DNA of 64,000 nt from Clostridiales bacterium UBA7011 (GTDB lineage Bacteria > Bacillota > Clostridia > Oscillospirales > Butyricicoccaceae), in contig DJXF01000014.1 of NCBI GenBank assembly GCA_002449635.1, forward strand, positions 19,212 through 83,211, given 5' to 3'. The notes under the pieces were generated by a model. The model was not told where the DNA came from. It saw only the letters and a program-made list of their open reading frames with translations, and ran no database searches. The position numbers and the translations under genes were made by a program. Below, in pieces: positions 17,515-25,871 of the stretch (position 1 is the stretch's first letter; each line of letters begins with the position of its first letter).

Positions 17515-18723
17515 ATGGATAAAATTAAAATGACAACGCCGCTCGTCGAGATGGACGGCGACGAAATGACCCGTGTCCTTTGGCAGATGATTAAGGACGA
17601 ACTGCTTTGCCCGTTTGTCGACCTGAAGACGGAGTATTATGACCTCGGTCTGGAAAACCGCAACAAGACGAACGATCAGGTCACCGTCGATTCGGCAGAG
17701 GCAACCAAGAAGTACGGCGTCGCGGTCAAGTGCGCCACCATCACGCCGAACGCGGCGCGCATGGACGAGTATCACCTCAAGGAGATGTGGAAGAGCCCGA
17801 ACGGCACAATTCGTGCGATTCTTGACGGCACGGTGTTCCGCGCACCGATTCTGGTCAAGGGCATCGAGCCGTATGTACGCAACTGGGTCAAGCCGATCAC
17901 CATTGCCCGCCATGCCTATGGCGATGTCTACAAGGGTGTGGAGATGAAGATTCCCGGCGCAGGCAAGGTCGAACTGGTGTACACGGCAGCCGACGGGACG
18001 GAGACCCGCGAGCTGGTGCACAATTTTGACGGCTCGGGCATTGTGCAGGGCATGCACAACCTGACGTCCTCGATTGAGAGCTTCGCACGCAGCTGCTTCA
18101 GCTTTGCGGTCGACACAAAGCAGGACCTGTGGTTTGCCACAAAGGATACGATTTCCAAAAAATATGACCATACCTTCAAGGATATTTTCCAGGACATCTA
18201 TGACACGGAATACAAGGCGAAGTTTGAGGAACTCGGTCTGGAGTACTTCTACACGCTGATTGACGATGCGGTTGCCCGCGTCATTCGCTCCAAGGGCGGC
18301 TACATCTGGGCGTGCAAAAACTACGACGGCGATGTCATGAGCGATATGCTCGCGACGGCATACGGTTCGCTGTCGATGATGACATCTGTTCTCGTCTCCC
18401 CGAAGGGCGTTTACGAGTATGAGGCGGCACATGGCACCGTTCAGCGCCATTATTACAAGCATCTGAAGGGCGAAGAGACCTCGACCAATTCGATTGCAAC
18501 CATTTTTGCATGGACAGGCGCACTGCGCAAGCGCGGCGAGCTGGACGGCCTGCCGGAGCTGTCTGCATTTGCGGACAAGCTGGAACAGGCATGCATCGCT
18601 ACCGTTGAGTCGGGCAAAATGACGAAGGATCTTGCCCTGATTACAACACTGGAACATGCGACGCCGCTCAATACGCAGGACTTCATCCGCGCAGTCCGCG
18701 AGACGCTGGAAGCTTCTCTGTAA
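17515..18723 (+). CDS. icd: NADP-dependent isocitrate dehydrogenase (type II, eukaryote-like)
   Basis: 402 residues, closer to the homodimeric eukaryotic-type enzymes than to E. coli Icd: [17 protein letters not shown] at the start, [28 protein letters not shown] in segments (substrate Ser and Arg), [13 protein letters not shown], and [13 protein letters not shown] with [14 protein letters not shown] near the C-terminus. It decarboxylates isocitrate to 2-oxoglutarate and gives NADPH. It lies between acn and rex with short gaps, indicating one operon. AGGAGG lies upstream of the ATG. Confidence 0.95.
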   Translation: MDKIKMTTPLVEMDGDEMTRVLWQMIKDELLCPFVDLKTEYYDLGLENRNKTNDQVTVDSAEATKKYGVAVKCATITPNAARMDEYHLKEMWKSPNGTIRAILDGTVFRAPILVKGIEPYVRNWVKPITIARHAYGDVYKGVEMKIPGAGKVELVYTAADGTETRELVHNFDGSGIVQGMHNLTSSIESFARSCFSFAVDTKQDLWFATKDTISKKYDHTFKDIFQDIYDTEYKAKFEELGLEYFYTLIDDAVARVIRSKGGYIWACKNYDGDVMSDMLATAYGSLSMMTSVLVSPKGVYEYEAAHGTVQRHYYKHLKGEETSTNSIATIFAWTGALRKRGELDGLPELSAFADKLEQACIATVESGKMTKDLALITTLEHATPLNTQDFIRAVRETLEASL

Positions 18724-18747
18724 GATGCAGCAACGGGAGGAACAGTT

Positions 18748-19401
18748 GTGGAAAACGAAAAGCACGTATCCAAGGCGGTAATCAGCCGGCTGCCCCGTTA
18801 TTACCGCACTCTGCGGCAGCTGGCTGTCGAGGGCGTCGGGCGCATCTCGTCAAAGGACCTGGCGGCGCAGATGGATTTGACTGCTTCGCAGATTCGGCAG
18901 GATCTCAGCTGTTTTGGCGGCTTCGGTCAGCAGGGCTACGGGTACAGCGTGGATAAGCTGATTGTCGAGCTGGAGCGCATTCTGGGTGTTGCGGCGAGCC
19001 AGCGGGCGATTCTGCTGGGTGTCGGAAATCTGGGACGCGCGCTGCTGCGCAATTTTGATTTTTCCTTCTGCGGGGTACGTCCGGTTGCGGCGTTCGACAC
19101 CGATGAAACTGTAATCGGCTGCGATTTTCGCGGCATACCGGTGCACGCACTGCGTGAGCTGGAACGGCTGTGCGAGCTGGAGCGTCCGGATATCGCAGTG
19201 CTCTGCGTTCCGTCCGATGCAACCCGGCCGATTGCCGAGCGTCTGGTTCGCGCGGGCATTCGCGGCATCTGGAATTTCTCCAATGAATCACTGCGCGAGG
19301 ATCTCATCGGCGTTCCCGTGGAGAATGTCCATTTCTCCGACTCGCTGATGAAGCTCTGCTATCGCATAAAGGATACCGATCCGTTTGAGTTCGGAGAATA
19401 A
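18748..19401 (+). CDS. rex: Redox-sensing transcriptional repressor Rex
   Basis: 217 residues starting at GTG with GGGAGG upstream. The N-terminal winged helix (AVISRLPRYYRTLRQL, ISSKDLAAQMDLTASQIRQDLSCFG) and the NAD(H)-binding Rossmann domain with ILLGVGNLGRALL (about 87-99) are standard for Rex, followed by a C-terminal domain-swap helix. Rex represses fermentation and respiration genes when NADH/NAD is low. It sits 24 bases after icd, so in this organism it is probably co-expressed with the acn-icd pair. Typical length is 205-215 residues. Confidence 0.95.
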   Translation: MENEKHVSKAVISRLPRYYRTLRQLAVEGVGRISSKDLAAQMDLTASQIRQDLSCFGGFGQQGYGYSVDKLIVELERILGVAASQRAILLGVGNLGRALLRNFDFSFCGVRPVAAFDTDETVIGCDFRGIPVHALRELERLCELERPDIAVLCVPSDATRPIAERLVRAGIRGIWNFSNESLREDLIGVPVENVHFSDSLMKLCYRIKDTDPFEFGE

Positions 19402-19417
19402 ACAAATTGTCAGATAA

Positions 19418-19458
19418 AACGGTTCACAGATTTTTTCTGTGAGCCGTTCTTTTTTTTT
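19418..19458 (+). terminator. Terminator of the acn-icd-rex unit
   Basis: A 13-bp stem (19418-19430 with 19436-19448, one wobble), a 5-base T loop and a run of nine T residues (19450-19458). Confidence 0.92.
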
Positions 19459-19530
19459 CGCAGGCATTGCACCACCTGCCGGTCCGCGCAATAGTATGGG
19501 GATGAAATTACGAAACAGGAGGAATTTGTT

Positions 19531-19695
19531 ATGTGCAACAATTCTTGTGGATGCGGCAACAACGGCTTTGAGTGGTGGATCATCATCCTGATCCTGATCT
19601 TCTGCTGCAGCGGTTCGTTCGGCGGCTGCGGCAACTGCGGCAACAGCTGGGGCAATGGCTGCGGCAACAACGGCTGCGGTTGCGACTGCTGCTGA
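19531..19695 (+). CDS. 54-residue Cys/Gly-rich membrane micro-protein
   Basis: A short gene with a strong AGGAGGA site 7 bases before its ATG. The product has a Cys-rich head (MCNNSCGCGNN), a hydrophobic segment of about 12 residues (WWIIILILIFCC) and a Gly/Asn/Cys-rich tail ending CGCDCC; 13 of 54 residues are Cys. It resembles small clostridial proteins labelled high-cysteine or chorion-class HCB-like, whose role is unknown; a spore-coat or metal-binding role is speculation. It is flanked by the rex terminator and a downstream hairpin, so it is its own unit. Confidence 0.75.
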   Translation: MCNNSCGCGNNGFEWWIIILILIFCCSGSFGGCGNCGNSWGNGCGNNGCGCDCC

Positions 19696-19705
19696 TCTGT
19701 TTTTC

Positions 19706-19740
19706 CGGCGGGTGCGGCGCTGCGGCGTTGCATCCCGCCG
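19706..19740 (+). terminator. Stem-loop after the Cys-rich micro-gene
   Basis: CGGCGGG (19706-19712) pairs with CCCGCCG (19734-19740), with a GC-rich interior. There is no T-run after it, and its right arm lies in the spacer of the next promoter. Confidence 0.4.
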
Positions 19741-19756
19741 AGCGATGTGCTAAAAT
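19728..19756 (+). promoter_or_regulatory. Promoter of the zinc-ribbon membrane protein gene
   Basis: TTGCAT (19728-19733), 17 bases, TAAAAT (19751-19756), 33 bases before the ATG at 19789. Confidence 0.6.
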
Positions 19757-19788
19757 AGAGAAAATGAAAGAAACAGGAGCGATCTACC

Positions 19789-20103
19789 ATGGCAAAAACG
19801 CCGTTGAGAGAGGAAAAACCCTACCGCAAGTGGCATCGTATCGCGTATTATGTCCTGATCTTGGGCTGTGCGCTCATTTCGATTTCTGTGATTGTCAGCA
19901 TTGCGACAGGGGATAGAAACAATATTGTTGCAAATCGTCTGGGCTATGCCGCCATCGTCTGTGTCATCTTGTTTTATGGCATCAACATGGTCAAATGGCG
20001 CTGCCCGAATTGCCATAAACCGCTGCCGCTGTTCGGCCCGGTGCTCAACTGCCGGTACTGCAAGCGGTCGTTTATGGACAGCAAGGGAAATCAGGTCTGG
20101 TGA
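19789..20103 (+). CDS. Two-helix membrane protein with C-terminal zinc ribbon
   Basis: 104 residues: a basic N-terminus, two hydrophobic helices (about 19-40 and 51-66), then a cytoplasmic zinc-ribbon with CPNC and CRYC pairs (about 72-90). I do not recognise a named family. The ribbon may bind zinc structurally. It has its own promoter, an AGGAG site before the ATG, and a terminator after it. No partner gene is evident. Confidence 0.7.
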   Translation: MAKTPLREEKPYRKWHRIAYYVLILGCALISISVIVSIATGDRNNIVANRLGYAAIVCVILFYGINMVKWRCPNCHKPLPLFGPVLNCRYCKRSFMDSKGNQVW

Positions 20104-20121
20104 GAGACAAATTGGGGGAAG

Positions 20122-20153
20122 ATGCGGTACAGTGTACAAAAGCTGTACCGCAT
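20122..20153 (+). terminator. Terminator after zinc-ribbon membrane protein
   Basis: A perfect 11-bp stem (ATGCGGTACAG at 20122-20132 with 20143-20153), followed by a weak TTTGTC tail. Confidence 0.6.
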
Positions 20154-20176
20154 TTTGTCAAAGATTCCACTTTTTC

Positions 20177-20206
20177 TTGACATTTTGTCGATCTGTGTGG
20201 CAAAAT
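20177..20206 (+). promoter_or_regulatory. Promoter of DUF2798-like gene
   Basis: TTGACA (20177-20182), 18 bases, CAAAAT (20201-20206), about 140 bases before the start codon. Confidence 0.5.
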
Positions 20207-20347
20207 AGAAGCACCGTGTAGCACAAATATTATTTGGTTATCGCAAAGCGTGTAATGTCCGAAGCAGGATATTATGCGCTTTTTTCTTTTTTGGTGCAAG
20301 GCGGAATTTGATGAGAATTGCGCGTCAGACGCGCGGGAGGTAACACA

Positions 20348-20857
20348 ATGCCAAAGACAAAAGCACAGGGAATCATTTTCGGAATCATCATGTCGTATGC
20401 GATGGCGTACGGCATGGAGGTGTACAACATCGCCATCAAGCTGGGTGTCAATCTTGCGGCGAGCGGTTTCAGCAACATGACCAATGCTGTCTTTTGGGAA
20501 GCGTTTCAGGAAGCATTGTACATGAGCGTGTTTGTTTTCATCTTTTCCAATCTGTGGGGCAACCGCATGGGTGCTCGTTTTATGCAGCGGCACTGTGACC
20601 CGTCGCGCGACAATCCGTATTTCTGCCGGCTGATGCGGCAGGCGGGCACCGTGGCGGTCATGTGTCCCACCATGAGCCTGGTGGCATCCATCCTGTTCAA
20701 CCTGATTTTTGCAGGCGCGCCGGTCAGCGAACTGCCTGCGATCTGGGTCGGAACCGTGCTGAAAAACTTCCCCATGGCCTTTTTCTGGAACATGTTTGCC
20801 GCAGCGCCGTTTACACGCTGGCTGTTCGGGCGGCTGTTCCCGCAGACAAACGGATAA
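20348..20857 (+). CDS. DUF2798-like integral membrane protein
   Basis: 169 residues with about four hydrophobic segments arranged as two similar halves; the repeated features are an early MSYAMAYGMEVYNIA segment and a later MFAAAPFTRWLFG segment. It resembles DUF2798 proteins, whose function is unknown. Start at 20348 is set by GGGAGG 7 bases upstream; ten more in-frame codons lie upstream without support. It has its own promoter, and the next gene is convergent. Confidence 0.65.
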   Translation: MPKTKAQGIIFGIIMSYAMAYGMEVYNIAIKLGVNLAASGFSNMTNAVFWEAFQEALYMSVFVFIFSNLWGNRMGARFMQRHCDPSRDNPYFCRLMRQAGTVAVMCPTMSLVASILFNLIFAGAPVSELPAIWVGTVLKNFPMAFFWNMFAAAPFTRWLFGRLFPQTNG

Positions 20858-20893
20858 TTTGTCTCACAGGTGACTGCTGTTGTGCCGCGGCGG

Positions 20894-21661
20894 TCACTTT
20901 TTTTCTACGGCATTCAGCAGTCCCATGCGCAGCGCGTCGGGATACACGGCGAGCAGCCGATCGATGCCGCATTCCCGCAAGATGCGGACCTTGGCGCGCA
21001 GCGTGTCGCCATCGTCAAACAGAACGAAATGCGCCTGCCCGCCGTCCGAATAGGTAAAGTATTTGGCGCACAGCTCACGCGAAAAAAAGACAGCGGAGCC
21101 GGTGCGGTCAAGCAGCGACTGAAATTCCTCGTCGGAGAGCGGCCTTCCGTCCGGCGCAGAGCAGGGCAGCAGAAAATCCGCGCAGGAGCAGATGAGCTGG
21201 GCGGCAATGCGTTCCTGTCCGAACCGGTCAATTAAATCGGAGAAGCGTGCTTCCAAACTGCCGCCGGAAATGGCGGTGTCGGCGATAATGTGGGCGTGCG
21301 GGGCATATTCGGCGAGCGGAAGGGGAATGAACAGATCGAGTCCGCTGCGGTGTGCTGTCCCGTCGAGTGCAGAGACCAGCTCCTGTAAAAGCGGACGCTC
21401 AAAATCTGCCATCAGTCCCGCGCAGCCGCGCGCCTGTGCGGCGGACACGGCTGCTGCCGCAAACGAATCACAGCCGCGCGGAACGCCCCCGCCGTCTGCA
21501 ATGCCTAAATAATCTCCGCGCGCACTGGCGGGATGTGACAGCTGAACAAACCGTCCTTCGGCTGACAGGCGGGTACACAGGTGCAGACAGGTCAGTCCGG
21601 CCTCGCGCGTGCGCTTCGCGTCAGGTCCGGCGGCGGCGATCATCCAGTTTGAATGCTCCAT
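20894..21661 (-). CDS. GH18-like TIM-barrel protein, active site partly degenerate
   Basis: 255 residues. I read it as a short glycoside hydrolase 18-like barrel: GCAGLMADFERP aligns with the family strand DGxDxDxE, keeping the last Asp and the catalytic Glu but losing the first two Asp, and the end (FVLFDDGDTLRAKVRILRECGIDRLL in segments) matches the last GH18 strand and helix. GH18-like proteins of spore formers (SleL/YdhD) act on cortex peptidoglycan, but no LysM domain or signal peptide is seen here. Start at 21661 follows GGAGG. It diverges from the endonuclease IV gene. Identity is tentative. Confidence 0.5.
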   Translation of the reverse strand: MEHSNWMIAAAGPDAKRTREAGLTCLHLCTRLSAEGRFVQLSHPASARGDYLGIADGGGVPRGCDSFAAAAVSAAQARGCAGLMADFERPLLQELVSALDGTAHRSGLDLFIPLPLAEYAPHAHIIADTAISGGSLEARFSDLIDRFGQERIAAQLICSCADFLLPCSAPDGRPLSDEEFQSLLDRTGSAVFFSRELCAKYFTYSDGGQAHFVLFDDGDTLRAKVRILRECGIDRLLAVYPDALRMGLLNAVEKK

Positions 21662-21682
21662 ATTTGTTTTCCTCCGATCACA

Positions 21683-21711
21683 TTGCAATTCTATGAAAAA
21701 TCCAGTACACT
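21683..21711 (+). promoter_or_regulatory. Promoter of the endonuclease IV operon
   Basis: TTGCAA (21683-21688), 17 bases, TACACT (21706-21711), in the short gap between divergent genes. Confidence 0.65.
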
Positions 21712-21757
21712 AAGAAAGGCTGCGGCAGGCAGCAGATACGACGAAAGAAGGCATGAG

Positions 21758-22612
21758 ATGGAACCATTATTCGGACCTGCGGGAAATGCAGAGTCTTTTG
21801 CGAAAGCGGGCTTTCGCGCGACGGCAGATGCGCCGGCGTGGCTTGCCGGCATGGGGCTGACCGCCTATGAATATCAGTGCGGACGCGGCGTGCGCATTGG
21901 CACGGAGACAGCGGAGAAAATCGGACAGGCAGCGCGCCAAAACGGCATAACCCTTTCGCTGCATGCACCGTATTTTATCAATCTCTCGACAGATGACGAG
22001 GTGCAGAAGGAAAAGAATCAGCGTTATGTGCTCGAAAGCTGCCGGGCCGCGCGCGATATGGGGGCAGACCGCATTGTCGTGCACACCGGCGGCGTTGGGA
22101 AACGCAGCCGTGCCGCCGCGATGGAAAACAGCCGCATCAACGTGCGCGCCCTGCTCGACAGCCGGGATGCCGCAGGCTATGACGATGTCACCATTTGTCT
22201 GGAGACCATGGGGAAAATCAACGTCATCGGAACGGCAGAAGAGATTATGGAGCTTGTGGCATTGGACGACCGCCTGCTGCCCTGTATTGATTTCGGACAT
22301 CTCAACGCGCGCACGCACGGCGGAATGTGCACACGCGAGCAGGTATCAGCGCTGTATGACCTGATGGAACATACCATCGGAGTGGAACGCACGCGCGTGT
22401 TTCACAGCCATTTTTCCAAGATTGCGTATGCAAAAGGCGGAGAAATCCGGCACCTGACATTCGCAGATACGGTTTATGGCCCGGATTTTGATGCTGTGGC
22501 GGCAGAAACGGCCGCGCGGGGATACACACCGCGTTTTATCTGTGAATCGGCAGGCACACAGGCGGAGGATGCCGCTGCGATGATGCGCTGTTATCAGGAG
22601 TATATGAGATGA
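21758..22612 (+). CDS. nfo: Deoxyribonuclease IV (AP endonuclease family 2)
   Basis: 284 residues of the Nfo TIM barrel, which cleaves DNA 5' to abasic sites with three zinc ions. Metal ligands are visible in LSLHAPYFINL, VVHTGG, ICLETMGK, CIDFGHLNAR, FHSHFSK and FICESAG. Start at 21758 (MEPLFGPAGN) follows GAAGG and gives a normal length; the frame runs further upstream through the promoter. It overlaps or nearly abuts the M24 peptidase gene downstream, so both are likely one operon. Confidence 0.88.
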   Translation: MEPLFGPAGNAESFAKAGFRATADAPAWLAGMGLTAYEYQCGRGVRIGTETAEKIGQAARQNGITLSLHAPYFINLSTDDEVQKEKNQRYVLESCRAARDMGADRIVVHTGGVGKRSRAAAMENSRINVRALLDSRDAAGYDDVTICLETMGKINVIGTAEEIMELVALDDRLLPCIDFGHLNARTHGGMCTREQVSALYDLMEHTIGVERTRVFHSHFSKIAYAKGGEIRHLTFADTVYGPDFDAVAAETAARGYTPRFICESAGTQAEDAAAMMRCYQEYMR

Positions 22613-22641
22613 ACTGCGAAAATAGACAAGAGGGATGCACG

Positions 22642-23703
22642 ATGTTAAAGCAAATTCAACAGGCACTGCGCGGCGCGGATTTCGACGCCGTGCTCATCAC
22701 AAGCCCGCAGAACCGGCGCTATGCGACAGGATTCCCGTCCTCCGCCGGTGTCTGCCTGATTGACGCGAAGGGCGGCTATCTGTTCACGGATTTCCGCTAC
22801 ATTGAAGCGGCAAAGCAGCGGATCGGGGACGGCTTTCAGGTCGAGCAGGTAAAGGGCTCGTATGCAAATATGGTCAATGCGGTCTGTGACCGCGACGGTG
22901 TGCGCACACTGGGCTTTGAGGAAAATGCGATGACCTGCGGGGATTTCGAGCAGTGGCAGCGCGCGCTTCATGCAAAGCTGATGCCGATGCGAACACTGCT
23001 CAGCAGCCTGCGCGAGGTAAAAGCGCAGCACGAAGTTGACTGCTGCATTGCCGCGCAGCGCATTGCCGAGCGCGCGCTGGCCGATGTACTGGAGGAAATT
23101 CATGCCGGCGTGACGGAAAAGCACCTCGCCGCGCTTTTGACATACCGCATGCTTGATTACGGCGGAGAGACGATGTCCTTCGAGCCGATTGTGGTTTCCG
23201 GCATGAAGTCATCCATGCCGCACGGTGTGCCGTCGGAGAAACGCATCGAAGAGGGCGATTTTGTCACGATGGATTTCGGGTGTACTGTCGAGGGCTATTG
23301 CTCGGATATGACGCGCACGGTAGCGGTCGGCCATGCCGATGAGGAAATGCGGCGCGTGTACGATATCGTTCTGCGCGCACAGCTGGCAGGGATTGCGGCG
23401 GCAAAGCCGGGCGCAACCGGACAGCAGGTAGACCGCGCGGCGCGCGATGTCATCGCACAGGAGGGCTATGGACCGTATTTCGGGCACAGCTTCGGCCACG
23501 GAATCGGCTTGGACATTCATGAAACGCCTGTGGCGGCGCCGAACAGCCCTCGTCCGCTTGCTGCGGGGAATATCATTTCCGCCGAACCGGGCATCTATCT
23601 GCCGGGACGGTTCGGCGTCCGCATTGAGGATATGCTCTGCATCACATCGGATGGCTGTCAAAATCTCACAAACGCTCCGAAAGAACTGGTAATTTGCAAG
23701 TAA
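22642..23703 (+). CDS. Xaa-Pro peptidase, M24B family
   Basis: 353 residues. An N-terminal creatinase-like domain (about 1-125) precedes a pita-bread metallopeptidase with all five metal ligands visible: MDFGCTVEGYCSDMTRT (two Asp), HSFGHGIGLDIHE (His), SAEPGIY (Glu) and RIEDML (Glu). It removes residues before proline from peptides. AAGAGGG lies 7 bases before the ATG at 22642; an alternative ATG at 22609 overlaps the preceding stop as ATGA and would add 11 residues. It lies upstream of efp, a frequent clostridial order. Confidence 0.9.
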   Translation: MLKQIQQALRGADFDAVLITSPQNRRYATGFPSSAGVCLIDAKGGYLFTDFRYIEAAKQRIGDGFQVEQVKGSYANMVNAVCDRDGVRTLGFEENAMTCGDFEQWQRALHAKLMPMRTLLSSLREVKAQHEVDCCIAAQRIAERALADVLEEIHAGVTEKHLAALLTYRMLDYGGETMSFEPIVVSGMKSSMPHGVPSEKRIEEGDFVTMDFGCTVEGYCSDMTRTVAVGHADEEMRRVYDIVLRAQLAGIAAAKPGATGQQVDRAARDVIAQEGYGPYFGHSFGHGIGLDIHETPVAAPNSPRPLAAGNIISAEPGIYLPGRFGVRIEDMLCITSDGCQNLTNAPKELVICK

Positions 23704-23707
23704 ATGC

Positions 23708-23736
23708 TTGCAAAAGCGGATGTGATGGGTTAGAAT
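23708..23736 (+). promoter_or_regulatory. efp promoter
   Basis: TTGCAA (23708-23713), 17 bases, TAGAAT (23731-23736), 54 bases before the efp start. Confidence 0.65.
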
Positions 23737-23789
23737 AAGAAGAGATTTATAAAAAAGATTGATTACTTTTTTTATTGGAGGACTTATTT

Positions 23790-24350
23790 ATGACCGCAGG
23801 CGAATTTCGTAACGGTGTAACCTTTGAAATGGATGGACAGGTTTACCAGGTAGTTAGTTTCCAGCATGTTAAGCCGGGTAAGGGCGCGGCTTTCGTTCGC
23901 ACCAAGATGAAGAATGTCATGACCGGTGCTGTTACAGAGCGTTCCTTTAACCCGAACGATAAATATGATGAGGCGTTTGTTGAGCGTCGTGACATGCAGT
24001 ACCTGTACAACGATGGTGACCTGTACTACTTCATGGATATGGAGAGCTATGAGCAGGAACCGATCGGCAAGGACATCCTCGGCGATGATTTCCGCTTTGT
24101 CAAGGAAGAAATGATGTGCAAAATCCTGTCCTACAAGGGCAAGGTATTTGCCGTTGAGCCCCCGATGTTTGTCGATCTCGTCATCACGGAGACAGATCCG
24201 GGCTTCAAGGGCAACACTGCAACCAACACACTCAAGCCCGCTGTTGTCGAGACCGGTGCGACCGTAAAGGTTCCGCTGTTCATCGATCAGGGCGAGAAGA
24301 TCAGAATTGATACCCGCACCGGCGAGTATCTCGAGCGTGCAAAGGGCTGA
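23790..24350 (+). CDS. efp: Translation elongation factor P
   Basis: 186 residues of three OB-like domains. The N-terminal KOW-like domain carries the tip loop [10 protein letters not shown] with Lys31, the residue that may be modified in other bacteria; the C-terminal signature lies in [29 protein letters not shown], read in segments. EF-P relieves ribosomes stalled at polyproline. GGAGG precedes the ATG at 23790. No modification enzyme gene is nearby. It is followed by an acidic zinc-ribbon gene 57 bases later. Confidence 0.97.
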   Translation: MTAGEFRNGVTFEMDGQVYQVVSFQHVKPGKGAAFVRTKMKNVMTGAVTERSFNPNDKYDEAFVERRDMQYLYNDGDLYYFMDMESYEQEPIGKDILGDDFRFVKEEMMCKILSYKGKVFAVEPPMFVDLVITETDPGFKGNTATNTLKPAVVETGATVKVPLFIDQGEKIRIDTRTGEYLERAKG

Positions 24351-24407
24351 TTCTCTCAGCATCAATCCGCCCGGCGATCTGCCGGCCAGAGAAGGAGGAA
24401 TGGAACC

Positions 24408-24941
24408 ATGACTGTTACCGAGCGTGTCGCGTATGTGCGCGGCCTATTTGAGGGACTGGAAGTCAATGTGGAGAAAAAAGAAGGCCGTCTCTTTAAGGAG
24501 ATCATTGATCTGCTGGGGGACATGGCGCTGTCCATCACCGACCTGGAGGAGGAAAACGAGGCACTGCAGGAAGTTATCGACGCCATGATTGAGGATATCT
24601 ATGACGACGATGATTCCTACGATGAGGAAGATATCCGCACGGATGATCTGGATTATGATCCGGATACGGAACTGTATGAGGTCGTTTGTCCGAGCTGCGG
24701 CGAGGAAATCTATGTGGATGAGCCTGCGCTCAGCCAGGGAAATATTTCCTGTCCTGCCTGCGGCGAGGAGCTGGAGTTTGACATGTCTTCGCTGGAGAGC
24801 GAGATTCCGCTGCATGATTTCCCGGAGGACAGCTTTTCTGACGATGAAATTGAGACGGATGATTTTCCGGAAATCGAGTTCGATACGGACGATGAGCCGG
24901 AGGACGACGATGATATTGAGGATGACATGGACGACGACTGA
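24408..24941 (+). CDS. Acidic zinc-ribbon protein (CD1247 N-terminal domain-like)
   Basis: 177 residues. The N-terminal ~60 residues (TERVAYVRGLFEGLEV, then a predicted helix-rich coil ending EEENEALQEVIDAMIEDI) resemble the small clostridial domain named after CD1247. A zinc ribbon with CPSC and CPAC pairs (about 90-117) and a strongly acidic tail of Asp/Glu follow. Function unknown; the placement right after efp is shared with other clostridia, as I recall. AGAAGGAGG lies upstream of the ATG. Confidence 0.7.
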   Translation: MTVTERVAYVRGLFEGLEVNVEKKEGRLFKEIIDLLGDMALSITDLEEENEALQEVIDAMIEDIYDDDDSYDEEDIRTDDLDYDPDTELYEVVCPSCGEEIYVDEPALSQGNISCPACGEELEFDMSSLESEIPLHDFPEDSFSDDEIETDDFPEIEFDTDDEPEDDDDIEDDMDDD

Positions 24942-24962
24942 TCGCGTTTTTGCCTGACGCAG

Positions 24963-24998
24963 ATCGCATGGCTGCCTGTGCGGCCATGCGATTTTTTT
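24963..24998 (+). terminator. Terminator after the efp unit
   Basis: A 10-bp stem (ATCGCATGGC, 24963-24972, with 24983-24992), followed by a T-run. Confidence 0.88.
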
Positions 24999-25112
24999 CC
25001 GTTCCCGGGAAAGAGAAATTTGCGTGCAAAATTTGGTCAAACCGTGAATAGAAAAAAGCTGCGGAATGGTGTATGATAAAAATTCCGGAAGAAGGGAAAG
25101 GAGGGGAAATGC

Positions 25113-25796
25113 ATGACGCTGGCGGAAGCCATTGCACAGGCGCGCACCGGTCAGGCAGATGGATTTGCCTGTCTGTTTCACCATACGGTACCCAATATTG
25201 CACTGGCTGCCACTGTGCTCGGCTGCGAACAGACCGGTTCGGTGCTGACGCACATTTACAGTGACGCGCTGCATGCCGTTTCCTCTCTGCGCTCGCCGAG
25301 TGATGTGCGTGTCTGGCTGGGACATATCGCCTATGCTGCCCTTCTCGCGCAGCCGGATGCCGCGGGAAATCCTCTGCCGAATCTGACAGAAGCTGCTGGG
25401 GAGGCGTATCGGGCGATCGCTGTGTTGCCGCGGCAGGAGCGGACCGCATTGCTGCTGCTGTGTGCGGAGGGGTGTTCTGCGCCCCAGGCGGCAGAGATTC
25501 TGTCTGTCCCCGATCTTGAGGTGAAGCGTGCGATGCGGCGCGCACGACAGAGCGTGGCTGCACATATGAAGCAGTCGGGATATCGGGACACGTGCAATAC
25601 CGCCTGGCTCATCGCGCTGTTTGAGGAACTGCGCACAGCGCAAATAGCCGCTTCAGCCGGAGAGACTGCGCACATTCTCACCTGTGTCCAGACAGGAACA
25701 GCATATTTGGAGCCGGAACAGCAGCAAAAAACGGTTTTGCCGGCAGATAAAAACGGCTTTTTTCAAAAGTGGTTTCGTACCAAACGGTTCGGATAA
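25113..25796 (+). CDS. Sigma factor-like protein with region 4 HTH
   Basis: 227 residues. The middle (about 105-150) reads as sigma region 4: LPRQERTALLLLCAEGCS, APQAAEILSVPDLEVKRAMRRARQSVAAH. The N-terminal ~80 residues have the size of region 2 but no clear -10 recognition motif. The C-terminal ~75 residues have no recognised domain. It looks like an ECF-type sigma factor or a sigma-like regulator that has diverged; no anti-sigma gene is adjacent. AAGGAGG precedes the ATG. Confidence 0.6.
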   Translation: MTLAEAIAQARTGQADGFACLFHHTVPNIALAATVLGCEQTGSVLTHIYSDALHAVSSLRSPSDVRVWLGHIAYAALLAQPDAAGNPLPNLTEAAGEAYRAIAVLPRQERTALLLLCAEGCSAPQAAEILSVPDLEVKRAMRRARQSVAAHMKQSGYRDTCNTAWLIALFEELRTAQIAASAGETAHILTCVQTGTAYLEPEQQQKTVLPADKNGFFQKWFRTKRFG

Positions 25797-25871
25797 GCAA
25801 ATCTGTTACACAGACGGAGCGCGGGAGCACACCTGTGTTCCGTTGTTTTCTATGGATAGGAGGAAGGAAAT

